Made by a program: the position numbers and the translations under genes. The notes under the pieces are model-generated. The model did no database searches. It worked only from the letters and a program-made list of their open reading frames with translations, and was not told where the DNA came from. Positions 19,871 to 31,418 of a DNA stretch of 36,095 nucleotides are shown one piece after another. Origin of the DNA: Welwitschia mirabilis (Eukaryota; Gnetophyta; Gnetopsida; Welwitschiales); assembly GCA_051453625.1 (NCBI GenBank), contig JBOZIK010000001.1, positions 257,310,685 through 257,346,779 on the forward strand, in the 5' to 3' direction. How positions within the stretch are numbered: position 1 is the first letter of the stretch; every line of letters begins with the position of its first letter.

Positions 19871-21430
19871 TTTATCCTTGAAAAAAATGATTCCCACATG
19901 AGCCTTGAAGGATAGAATTCTTAATAACATTAAGATAATCACAACATAAGAGATCTTAATTCTCTTTTAAAAAATCCATATAGAAATCATCAAAGCAAGA
20001 AGATTTTCCTTTAACCATATCAAAACAATCATCTTTAAGTTGTCTAAGAGCAATTTTCACATCCAATATAGGAAGAACTAGAAAAGGAAATGGATAGACA
20101 TATAAAAACTTATTCATATTGATTGGATTCCTTGGAGTAGTGTTTAAAAGTTTTCCTTTAAAAAATTAAGGATGTTATTATGATTATGAAGAATTCATTC
20201 ATGATCCTATAAAGTAATAATTAGAATTTCACTATTAGATTGATTCAAAGATTTAAAAAATTCTCTAGAATTTTTAAGTATGTAACCATTAGGATTTTCT
20301 TTTAAGTAGAGCACTTTCTACCTAAAAAACCTTCCATTTTTTTTAACCACATGAGTTTTTATAAGCATATAATTGAATTAAAAAGATCATGAACAAGATA
20401 ATTATTTAAATTTAAAACACTATGGGTAATAAAATCAACCTCATCTAGCTACTTCTTTTTCCAAAAGCAAGTATAATTTGTAACTCTATACAAACTAGGA
20501 TGCGATTGATTAATCCATTCTATTAGGTCATAAGGATTGAGCTCTAAATTTCAAAATTTATGAAGATTTCTCCCCTTAATATGGCATTTATTAAAAGTTT
20601 TTAAGATAAAATAAATGGAAGTCACCTCTTATAGAAGAAAAAAGAAATTCATAACACTTAAAGAGGAAAAGTTTGATAAAAACATCATGTTTAAAACATG
20701 GGTGAGGCATTGTAAATTCCATAAGAAAAAAGAGGAGTAATAAAATATATCTAAATATTATAGACTCATTGGTTACATGACAAAAACTTATTTAAGTAAA
20801 ATGTTATTTTATATTTTTAAAGAAGTGAGAAATTACGTCTAAAAGATAAAATTAATTTATAAGTTTTAACCAAACATCCAATTCAAGAGGATGTAAGAAA
20901 AATTCTCTCCATAAGACGTATCATAAAATGACTCAACCATATCAAAGCCTCCTCCAAAAACTAAGGCATAAACGATGTCATAGACAATATTCTTTACACA
21001 AACTACCATAAGATGAATCAACCATATTCCATAAGACCAAGAACTAGAAGGCAATCTATGTAATATATCTATCAAAAGTTGAATTCTCTTATGCATGTGA
21101 TTAGAAACATAAATGGAACAAATACCAAACATACTAGTGAAAGACAAATGAATGATGCAATAGCATTACTATTATAACAAAATTATGAAGTGATAAAAAG
21201 AAACTATAATGAAAGCCCCTTTACATCATTTATGATGAGAAGTAGAAAAGGTTTTAGAGTTACATAGTAGATTATGAGAGGAAAATTAAAAATTTGAAGT
21301 TGTAATCTTCTTATTTAATAAAAAACAAAACTAAAGGGAGAGATATATTAGAGAAAAAATTCCTAGAGAACTTCCATCAGAGCTTATTAATAAAGTTCCA
21401 AACATTCCAAGAGATAATTTTAATTAAAAG
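19870..21430 (-). pseudogene. LINE-C ORF2 5' half (endonuclease to start of RT), decayed
   Basis: Minus strand. The ORF2 start is marked by KIISWNVWNF at about 21425-21395, matching the IISWN.RGL start of LINE endonucleases. At 21147-20866 an open frame gives FGICSIYVSNHMHKRIQLL, ILHRLPSSSW and later GGGFDMVESFYDTSYGE, the pattern IY.PN...R..LW..L..LP..W...GDFNMVE...D. The two parts are separated by about 28 unexpected residues. Near 20200, SRVLYLKENPNGYIL resembles R..WLK.GD.N. Near 20040-19900, ALRQLKDDCFDMVKGKSSC then FDDFYMDFLKEN resembles AL..M...KSPGPDGF...F, the link into RT; YLNVIKNSILQGSCG follows. RT proper is not found below 19870. Confidence 0.65.
20928..21027. repeat. Local duplication within LINE-C endonuclease
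   Basis: atgactcaaccatat (20928-20942) and atgaatcaaccatat (21013-21027) differ at one base and lie 85 apart, each followed or preceded by ccataaga-like sequence. On the minus strand each copy encodes a version of the N/DMV(E/D)S stretch. An 85-base partial duplication would explain the extra residues in the GDFN region. Confidence 0.45.
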
Positions 21431-22900
21431 AAATTATGGAGAGAGGGAGGAGGCAAAAACAACTATATCAACATCCATACCTTCAAGAGTAATAACTAAA
21501 TTTAAAATAACATACTTCAAATAAGTTCATTGATAAATAAATTTAGATATTTTTTAACTTATGATCAAAATAAAATCTTCCTACTCTATAAATAATTGAT
21601 TATTAGAAGAATAAAATGCCTTATTTAAGGGAGAGAGTGATGGAGGTAGGGAAGATGAATTTGATGTACCTCTAAAATTTTAATTCTTATATTTTTCAAC
21701 TTTATCATTTTCCATAGGTTTTAAATAGGAGCGAATAATTTGTGGTAGTGGATCTTAGATAACTTTCTACTTTAGTACCAAACAAGCAAATCTTTGAGTC
21801 CAATACTTAAGTAGAAACAATAAGGCATGTGATAATTATCATGATGATAGTATGCACATGAGTGGGATAAATTAAAATAATTAATCTAACAATTAAAAAC
21901 ATGATCTTTTGGCATATAGAATTAAAGTATGATTATACTTTGCTAGAGTAACCTTCATAAAATAACATGTCTTATGAACATCCTTAAAGATAAAAGTTTG
22001 TTCATGAAAGATAATACTAATGCAACTAATGATTTCACAATATAAAGGATGAAAAATAAGTAAAAGTTCTGGATCTTTAACATAAAGTGGACTTTGACTA
22101 TAAGCCAGATTATTCACATTGAAATTAGATTTTTATTACCTACTACCAAGGTTGATAGTAAAATTTAAAAAAATTCATAAATTTAATATTTTTAAACCTA
22201 TTTTATAAATAGCAAAACCCATCAAAATAAGGATCTTAGTAAAACGTGATGCATGCAAAACTATAAGAACATGAGTAGTAAGAATACATTTAATATGCAT
22301 AGAAGTCAAACATAATATAGGATGGAGACAGTAATTTAAAGAAATAAGAAGAAAAAATATTAGATATGTTCTTAAATAAATCATTTATAAATTCACAACC
22401 AATAGAAAAAAGATCTAAAAATGTTCCTCCACTAGCTAGATCTGAAAAATCTTAAGTAAACTAGTATGTATAGGATTAGATTTTGCAAAGTCACTCATGA
22501 TGCTAATCCTTCATTAGAAAGGGAAAAAGAATCCTCTTTAGTCTTAGTAACCAAATAAAAGTATAACATGAAAAATAAAATTATAAAAGAACTAATAACA
22601 ACATTAGAGAATGCATATCTAAAGAATTAGTAAAAGAAAAAGTGAACATAAGAGAATTAGCTAGATACTCATCTATAAATAGGACATATAAAGAGGGGAA
22701 AAGAAAAAAACTAGAGAGACCAAAATAAAGTCTTTAATTTTTTTTAAAACTTATTTTGAAAATGGTGAAAAGGAATAAGGCTCAAAGCCATGTGGAAGTT
22801 AAGACATGTTATGAGATAGAGTTGATTAATCCTCTTATAATGAGATTCTACTAAATTAGAATATGATTCTAAGTAATTCTTACTTAGTGAATGCAACATT
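21431..22900 (-). other. Region upstream of LINE-C ORF2; ORF1 possible but not shown
   Basis: Two minus-strand open frames, 21893-22117 and 22175-22384, occupy the place where LINE-C ORF1 would be. They are hydrophobic and AT-driven (Ile, Leu, Phe, Tyr). A stretch reading ASRFTKILILMGFA at about 22260-22220 has a faint likeness to the IAS.IGK.L..D block of DUF4283, but no zinc knuckle was found. I regard ORF1 here as unproven. Confidence 0.2.
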
Positions 22901-23373
22901 AGAAAATTCATGTATTATTTTCCTTTCACATAAAGTGACAGATATTGTCAAGAAGTCCTTGCTAAGCCTATCACTTATTATTATAATTACTACTAATTCT
23001 TCATCTTTAAAGTTTCTAAATGTTCTTAGTTAATCCTCTTAGAATAATTAGCTTTGATTTATTAATAATTTTAACTATAGAATTTTTACAAAAATCATAA
23101 ATTATTAAAATATTATACATAGTTGCATGCTTTAAAAAACACATAACAGATCTCTACCAATACCCATTTTATTAAGATTTATAGGTAGTGATATTTTCTT
23201 AATGATCTAATCTAAAAATATTTTAAGATATTGTTAACATATGATTTTTAAAAAATGTATGAATTTACTTAAATCACATAAAATACTAGTGATTATATTA
23301 AAATCTCATATTATTAATACTCACATTAGAATTACACATGATAAATGATTTGTAAATATTTCATTTCAACATT
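22901..23373. other. AT-rich sequence, nothing recognised
   Basis: No coding or RNA signal was found on either strand in this stretch up to the SINE-like element. Confidence 0.5.
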
Positions 23374-23543
23374 CTTAGGCTAATTGGATGATACTTTAAT
23401 TAGTGGGACACTTATCTGCTACTTAAAAGGTTATGGGTTTGAAACATCAGATTTTGCTTAGCATACTATGATGTTGTAGGTGTTATTAAATCATTCCTTT
23501 AGTTGATCATAATGGATGTAGTGCTAAGGATAGGCACAAGCAC
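23374..23543 (+). mobile_element. Probable tRNA-derived SINE
   Basis: SINEs are short elements transcribed by RNA polymerase III and mobilised by LINE proteins. A box A-like TAATTAGTGGG lies at 23397-23407 and a box B-like GGTTTGAAACA at 23436-23446 (consensus GGTTCGANNCC with the CpG lost), about 39 bases apart, within tRNA-promoter spacing. The stretch gacacttatctgctacttaa then aaggttatggg between them reads like a worn tRNA. A non-tRNA body of about 95 bases follows. The octamer TCAACATT flanks the element on both sides (23366-23373 and 23544-23551), as a target duplication would. No clear A- or T-tail is visible, and the octamer is short. Confidence 0.55.
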
Positions 23544-23551
23544 TCAACATT

Positions 23552-25657
23552 TAATTTTAACATTGTTCTTTAGTCCAATATCATTAGAGAAATTTTAACA
23601 TCAAGTTAATGTGTATCATGTGAATCATGTAAAAAATCAATAATAATCTCAAATAGATAATTCACATGTTTAAGTATAACACAATGTGCTTTTAAATACT
23701 TTAAACATGATATTATTCCATTAAAAAAACCTCAACGTTTAGAAATTCTTAGAGTAATTTTGAAATCAAAACCTTTAACGATTGTACCTCCTTTAGCAAG
23801 TATAACCATCATAATCATCTAATGAATGACTAAATTACTCCTAGAAACTTATAATATGCTAATTAAGTTATCTAAATGTTTAAACTCATAAGGTTTTAAA
23901 TAGATAAAAGCTATTCCACTAATTGGACTACTATCCCATTGATAATATTTATGCATTTTTAACTTGAAAACTATAAACTATACATTGTTAAGTATTAAAA
24001 TTTAAAATAGTCTTAGTCAAATTTAGATAGTAAACTCTGTATACGAAAATGATAGAGAATTTTATGCACTTATTAAAGTGATATAAAATTAATTTCAAAT
24101 AAATTAAAAATAATGTGTATAGTTAGTATAATGAAATGAATATAATATAATATAAATATAAAAACCATAGCAGTAAATACAATCATACTTGTGTGGTACA
24201 TTATACCTGTATTATGTATAGTATTTTTAAAATTCAATATGATTATGTTAACATAGGAATCTATTTTCTTACTTTACTTTTGTTTTAATTAAATGATGTT
24301 TTTTAGTTCTTATCATATTTAGTATGTTTTTCTTTAATGAATATATGTTTTCATCTAATGGAACTCTCATAATTTACTAATACTAAGTAAGTTCTCTTAT
24401 CCATGCTTTTTATCTTTACTATGAATACAAACGAAGGGGACTAGAGAAAATAGAGATAATCTATTATTATTCTACATGATAATATAATTTTAATTAGATT
24501 GAAAGAGAATTTTTACATTAAAAAATAAAACATGTTATTTAATATGATGTGAAGTATGGAAATTTAAAGAAATAATAAGAGTGATGTATTAGTATGGCAA
24601 GGATGAAATTGCTAAGATTGGTGATGGTATTAAAATTAGCAATTATTATATTAGAGTAAGCTTAGAATAGTATCAACACAAAATACTAAAAAGGTGAATC
24701 ACTTAAGGGGGTTTGGGTATATTTACTATAGACCAAAAACATTCACTTATTAAAAGAGGTTATTAAATTTAAGATAAATTGAAAAATAAAAAAGAAGATT
24801 AAGAAAGACATAAGAAAAAATCATAAGAATAGATGTGCAAGATCTTGAAAGCACTACTTATCTAATTTTTGATATATTTAAATGATATAACATAATGCGT
24901 AAACCAAATCTAACATAGATGTGAAAATAGTAATAGTAGGATGAGGATGATGGAAAACATAAAATGACATACTATTAAAAATCCATATGACATTACATCA
25001 TAATATTTATAAGTTCATAATTAGGTACATTACATATGTTTAATTTAAGAATTTACACTTTTATGATCAAATGCATTTATATGTATCTCATGAATGAAAT
25101 ATAAATATTATCATAATACTTGATTTTCTATATTATAATTAATAAGAAAGATAAGATATTCATTTCCTATTTTCATTTTTACACTACATTGGAGAAAAAC
25201 ATATGCATAAATTATTCTAACATAAAAAATAGCTAAAAGTAGAAGATTAGGATGTAGTTAATATTAGAAAGCATGTTCATGTATTGTTTTTACAAATGGA
25301 AATAAACATCTAAAATATAAAAATAATAGATGCTTAAATGATGATATAAGACATACTAATAATAAAATATTTATATTACATATAAAAAATATTTATTCTC
25401 ACTAAGAGAATTTTAAAAATGACTATTTATGTTATATATGTGTAGGTTTCCAAATGCTACTTCTATTATGCCACTTTTACATATCTAATTACCCTTCTTT
25501 CTTTAACGTTTTAATCTTATGTTGAAACATAAGGATAGAACCAATACCTATAAAACACATAAATATTGAATCTAATATGTAATACATAGGAACATTCAAA
25601 CTTACTATAACTAGTAGCCATTTAAAGGTGATGAGATTATAGTATTTACATAAGGCT
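23552..25657. other. Very AT-rich sequence, nothing recognised
   Basis: GC is around 23% in sampled lines. There are no long frames, no family motifs and no clear repeat structure on either strand. Confidence 0.5.
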
Positions 25658-25789
25658 ATAATTGAAATTTATAATTATAATTAACTATTTAACTAACATC
25701 ATTGATTCTATGGATAGTGCCTTATAATTAAAATTTAGAATTATAGTTGACTATTTAACCAACATCATCACTTCTATGGAAAGTGCCTT
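25658..25789. repeat. Two-copy tandem repeat, period 66
   Basis: Copies 25658-25723 and 25724-25789 are head to tail. Both start ataatt.aaattta, contain gactattta- or aactattta-like sequence and aacatcat, and end agtgcctt. They differ at about nine to ten positions, mostly transitions. Confidence 0.8.
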
Positions 25790-26352
25790 CATTCACTAAT
25801 AATATGATACCTTTAAGTTGATGACATCATAATAGCATTTAAAACTAAAATAAATCTACATCATCATGAATTGTACACATAATTAATATATATGAATACA
25901 TGTGTACTTAATTTCATAGTGCAAATACTGTTCTTGTACTTGCACCTCTTAGTAATATTTTGTCATTCTTATAATTATAGGTTTTGTGTTTGATCATGAT
26001 AACTAGCATTTATGGGAAGAAAAAAGTCTCTCCTCATACTTGCATTTCCCTAAGTTATTCATATTTTATAACTATACTATCCTTAATTGTATTACAATTC
26101 TTGCACAAAATGTTTCCATTTTTAGTATATAATTTCATAAATAAAAATGTCATTCACAAATATCTTATATTATTATTCATGTATTTTTCATTTTTATGGT
26201 GCTTTTTATGATGTTTATAAATGCTTATGCATTTGTATAAATAATTACAAATCTATTTATTGGTCTACGACTATCCTAATCTTCAATTTTCATATCTCAT
26301 GAACATAGGATCTATGCCAAATGATGTCATTATGATGTATCTTTTCTTAGTC
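25790..26352. other. AT-rich sequence, nothing recognised
   Basis: A 75-codon plus-strand frame (25984-26211) is Leu/Phe/Tyr rich and looks like an AT-driven chance frame. No other signal. Confidence 0.5.
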
Positions 26353-26395
26353 TCTATCTCCGTCACCCATTCCAAATCCACCCCCAACTCCACCA
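26353..26395 (-). other. C-rich island in AT-rich surroundings
   Basis: The plus strand is a C/T-rich run with few G (cacccattccaaatccaccc and following); the minus strand is G-rich and in one frame reads GGVGGGFGMGDGD, in another MVELGVDLEWVTEIETKK. A CpG is kept. It may be a scrap of a host or transposon coding sequence. Too short to identify. Confidence 0.25.
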
Positions 26396-26402
26396 TTTTA
26401 AG

Positions 26403-26482
26403 AATTTATTATTCTCATATAAATTAAAGATATTTGTCTCTCTAGTTACATTTTGATAATTTATTATTCTCATACAAATTAA
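26403..26482. repeat. 25-base direct repeat, 55 apart
   Basis: aatttattattctcatataa plus aatta-type ending occurs at 26403-26427 and again at 26458-26482 with one t/c difference. It is either a short tandem duplication or a target-site type repeat around a 30-base insert. Confidence 0.7.
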
Positions 26483-29474
26483 TAACAAATGAGATGCATG
26501 ACTATTATAACTAGAGGTTAAAGTGATTAGCACATTTATTTTTTATATTTTGGTTATGAGATATGTAATTATGGATTTATAACATAGAACAAAGATAAAT
26601 GATAAATTGTTAAGTAACATAATAGTATTTGCATATCTAAATTAATGAAAATTTTTAGTTCATAAGACACATATGTTATTCTTGTTATTGATATGTAAAA
26701 TAGTAATGCCATTTCATATCATATGTTGGTCTATAATACAAATAGGGACTAACATCTATGCATTAGTATTAACATTTGAAGTTTTACATATTTGGCTCTC
26801 AAACTGTAGTAAATTAATATAATTTTTAAGGATATAAATATAGTATTTGTATTTAAGTTATTTTTAATCATATTTTATCTATAGGTTATATTAAGTTATC
26901 CAAACTTTGTCAGAGCTTATTTACCATAAGGGAGTAACGTTAACATCATTAAGTATATTAGAACCACTATAATTCTAAAGAATAATGGGTCTTATGAAGA
27001 ATGAAAGGATTAATAGAAGAAAACTCCATAGATTAATCTTTTAGTCAAATGCTAAACCATTTCTATGAAGATTAAGAACTACGTTTCCATTTCATACCAT
27101 CCAAGCAGAGTAATTAGTGCTTATTTATTAATAACACAAGCATATCAGAAGACATCTGCAACCATGAGAAAGACTATTATTCAAATCATCCTTTATTCCT
27201 AACTTCATTCTTATCATTAAAGATTGAATTATCATTAGATATTACATCAATAAATTATAACTTCACCATTATAAATCTAGATTTTTTATAACTATGATGA
27301 GAGCTTATGTCATCAACATGTTTTAATCCTATTCTTCCTCCTTGCATATAAAGCAATGATTGAAGTATCAGACATCTATTTTTCATGCTCTACTTCTTAA
27401 TCTATGTTAAATTGGTATCTACTATAATGTCTTCATCCTTGGTAAATATACTTAAATCTATAATTTAATTTAATTTAATTTATTCTTTAGTCATTAATTC
27501 AATTATGATTATTAGGTATGCAATATTATGTTTTAAATATTATTTATTACTTATATTTTATATCTATTTCTTTAATGCATTATTAGGATTTAGATTATTG
27601 ATATGTAAATTTATGATAAATTTTATGCTATTTTATTACCTTTCTCATTTTCTTATAAGACATAGCATTTTTAATATTTATACCTTCATAACATTGGAAA
27701 TATATAATGAATAATTTATGACTTATTTTTGCATCTAACTTATACTTAGTATAATATCGTGGTGAGGGTTTTCTTAATAGATTGCATTATAAACAATCAT
27801 TCCTAATTCCTAGAAGAAAAATCTACCATATTTAGTTTACTAATATCTTCTTCAAATCTCTTTTAAAATACTTCTTACTCAAATACTTATATGAAACATT
27901 TATGTAAATCTTATGAGATGTGAGTTGTTTTTGTAGTTCTTAAGAGAGAATGATAATTAAGGTTTACTATGCTATAGTTAGACATACTAGATTATTTATT
28001 TAAAACTTTTACCTATAACTTGATAACTAGAGAACATATTCTAAGATATGAATCATAATAGAAGTTAAGAAATGAAAAGTTTTTAATACCATTAACAAGC
28101 ATTGAAACTAGTATGCATTTATATATATCTATATAGACTAAGAACATCTAGAATGTAGGGGTGTATATTTATAGATATTCATTTCCAATCTGTTGAGTGA
28201 AACTTCACTTCTATTTAGGTATATTATAACCTTTTTTTTTACATTTCTAGTTATAAAGAGGATAAGTTTAATATGATATTAAGAGTCTTGGAACCTCTTT
28301 ATATGTTTTACTATTTACATATTAATTTATTTTTTGGACATAAAATTTTGAATTTGGAAAATGTTTATGTTAAATTCTTTGTGCTAAATACTATAACTTT
28401 GCTCTTTATTTACTACATATTTTTTAAAATGAAAGTTTTAATACTTAAATATCCTTATTATTACCTTTACTAGTGCCTTCATCCTTTTTGTAGATTTTTC
28501 TCATTATCCAAATTTTAAATTGCATGTTTTAGAGTTTTTTGTTAACTTTTATCATCATTCTATAATTACAGTATTCTTGTTAATTTTGATCACTCATGCA
28601 TTATTATATTAGATCTAGTATTAAATAATGTCTTAGAAAAAATTAATAAAAAATGAGAATATTAATCATTTCTAAATAATTTTAGTCATGAATTTAACCA
28701 ATAATACATAGAACCTATATTTTGAATTGGTGAAACTTCAACTAAAAATTACATAGATATTCTTTTAAATGAATCATTCACGTTGGAAATGGATAGAAAT
28801 AGTGTCCATCAAAGATAGCCTAGAAGAACATTAATGGTATTATCAAAACATAAGTATTTAGCCACATTTTTTTGTATTATTTCTCTCACATATGAATCAA
28901 ATTCATATAAGTTGAATTCATAGTATCATAACATAGGAATACCTTAATTTGAGAAAACCTACTATGTAATTACATAACCTAGACTCTAAAATTCATATGA
29001 GAATTTGAGAGTACTTAGAGTCATAATTTCAATTGTAAGATATCAATATGAAGTAGTTAGGTTGAAACAATTTTCTTAAAACATTTCTTAATTAAGTTGT
29101 AGAGAGAATTTATGCATGAGTTTTCAAAAAACTATTTTCTACTACATAAAACCAATAAATTAAGGTTAAAATAAGGGCCTTTAAGAATAAAATCATAAAC
29201 CTTATTAAGAGATATTTTAGTGCTTTAAATATGTTCTAGCAAAATCTTTTCAACATGGTTTTGAATCATGAAGATTATTAAGTGCTTTTTATAAGCAGTT
29301 AACTACAAAAGGTATGCAACTAGTAAAGATGATAAGTGGTAAAATTTTACATCTAAAAAACTAGATGAAGCATAGGTCATAATAGAAAAGATAGTTGAAA
29401 GTTATTGAAATTTGAAAAAAATTCTAAAAATAAAGTATTGGTGTTGATATTATTCAATTATTTTTTTAATAACA
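26483..29474. other. AT-rich sequence, no gene seen
   Basis: Plus-strand frames at 27505-27714 and 28273-28473 are almost entirely Ile, Leu, Phe, Tyr and Asn with no motif, so I treat them as composition artefacts. A (taatt)n tract lies at 27461-27483. No transposon domain was found on either strand. Confidence 0.5.
27461..27483. repeat. (TAATT)n microsatellite
   Basis: Four and a half units of taatt in a row. Confidence 0.85.
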
Positions 29475-29493
29475 TTAATTAATTAATTAATTA
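29475..29493. repeat. (ATTA)n microsatellite
   Basis: About five units of atta in a row within AT-rich sequence. Confidence 0.8.
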
Positions 29494-31264
29494 TCACCAT
29501 TTTTATGCTAGTCTCATAGGTTAGGATCATGGATATAGAAAAATATTTTCATAGCTTGGTGATAGTAACTAAATATTAAAATAAATGATACATAAATATA
29601 TTTTCAATAAAATTTTTTCTTTATAAACAACAATCTTTATATTACAAAGATTATCAAATGAATTACAATAATAAGGGGGTATTTTGTATTGATATAAGCT
29701 CCATGGAATAGATTAATCTAATAAATTTAGAATTCTATGTTACTTTAAATTCATACAAAAATGGATTCAAACTCTTAAAAACTAGTTTAATCTATTGTAC
29801 ATGATTCCTATTTTACTATAGCAACTATTAATCTAAGGAATTATCAAATAACAATTTTACCAAGATAACACAATTAGAAATTAAATAGTAGGAATATGAA
29901 CTTCTAACACTCTGCTTAAAACAATATTGTAAGAAAACAATATTATAAGAAATGTAAGTTGGATCTAAAAAGATCTAATGTAAAATAAGGCTCATTTGTA
30001 AGAATAATTATGAATGTCATGCTTTATTATATTTTTGATTTCTTTTTCTATTATTTTATATATCTCCCTCTTCTTTTAAAAATTTTGCTACAAGACCCTT
30101 TATAACTATCATAAGTAGTATACACAATTAATTTAATTATACAATTACAAGAGATAATTCAATTACTGATGCTAGTTAAACACAAATTAGACAAAATAAC
30201 TAATGACAAAAATTAACAAGTAAACTAAAACTAGATAACAAAATATAATTCATCATATTAAATTTATCCTTTAAGACCTATTTTAATCACTTCAAGATTA
30301 CATCAAATTGTATAGTTTCATCATAAATCTAGGCTATCATCTAGTTAATTTTCTCTTCTATTTCTTTCATCTCAATAAGTAGCATATTTTGAATCTAAAT
30401 TGATTATACACTAATAGTAAAAAATGAATAGTTAGACTAATTTAAGCTTGAATTAGTAATGATAACTTCTATAATCTCAAGATATATTTCATAATTGCTA
30501 AAGTATGTGCTAAAATTTTGCTATTGAATTTATTTAAGAATAAGATTATTCTTTATAAATGATCAATAATAGTCTAGACCATGATCTTTTTAAAAGCTGA
30601 TTAAGATTCTTGAAATATGTTCTTGACCTTGCATGTAATAAATTCAGTAGTCATAACTTAGTGATAGTTCTTAAAGTGATGAAATTAAATTGATTATGTA
30701 AAGACAAAATATTTAAAAGACGTTTTAACTAATCCTTAAGAGTTTGAACAAGAGTTAAAATGATAATACCCTAAGATAGAAGATCCTAAATATACTCATT
30801 TTTAACCTTAATTTTAGTCCTAAAGTTTAGATTTAGATTAGTTAATAGACTATTTGAATCCCTTATTTGTGATGTCTCTTAAGAATTCTCTATTAGCTAT
30901 TATGCTAAGGCATTTGAATCATTCAATCTTTCTTGAGATTTAGTCATTAATTATTCAATCTAATTATGTTACCTATGAAGGATGCTTGGGATTTTCACTT
31001 TAATCTCTTATTTGTATGGGAGTAATGCTCTAAGGATTTTAATTTTTAATCCATTCTAGAAAAGAGTTTGTTTGAGCTCCGTGATATATAACTTCATGGC
31101 TTAATACAATTTTTCTAAGCCTTTTAATTCTAAATAAAATTTATCATGTAGTACTTACTATTATTCTCTTTTCTTGATTAATTTATTAATCAAATTAAAA
31201 TTGAAAAGGCCTATTTCATTATATAGCTTGGCTATCCTCTAAATATTCTTAGCTTCTGTTGGTA
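29494..31264. other. AT-rich sequence, nothing recognised
   Basis: No gene, RNA or transposon domain was recognised on either strand, apart from the short repeat at 29921-29952. Confidence 0.5.
29921..29952. repeat. Two-copy 16-base tandem repeat
   Basis: acaatattgtaagaaa is followed directly by acaatattataagaaa, with one g/a difference. Confidence 0.85.
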
Positions 31265-31418
31265 CTCTTCCTCTTATATTAATGTAAAATTTCTTTTGGT
31301 ATTTCATTTCTCTTTGGCTTAGGCCATAGTTTTTATTAGTTCTCTTCCTCTTATACTGATGTAAACTTTATTTCAGTATTCCATTTATCTTCACATTAGC
31401 CTATGAAGTAATAACTTC
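31265..31418. repeat. Two-copy tandem repeat, period 77
   Basis: Copies at 31265-31341 and 31342-31418 both begin ctcttcctcttata and share gatgtaaa/aatgtaaa, ttagg/ttagc and other blocks in the same order. Divergence is clearly higher than in the 66-base repeat at 25658. Confidence 0.7.

Noticed and set aside
23397-23446. A functional tRNA gene
   Set aside because: Box A and box B are worn and I could not fold a proper cloverleaf with an acceptor stem; a tRNA-derived SINE fits better.
27505-28473. Plus-strand open frames of 66-69 codons rich in Ile, Leu, Phe and Tyr, possibly membrane peptides
   Set aside because: AT-rich DNA yields such frames by chance; no family motif, start context or related neighbour was seen.
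25658-31418. Repeats as a possible CRISPR array
   Set aside because: Only two copies each, head to tail without unique spacers, in a eukaryotic context with no cas-like genes.
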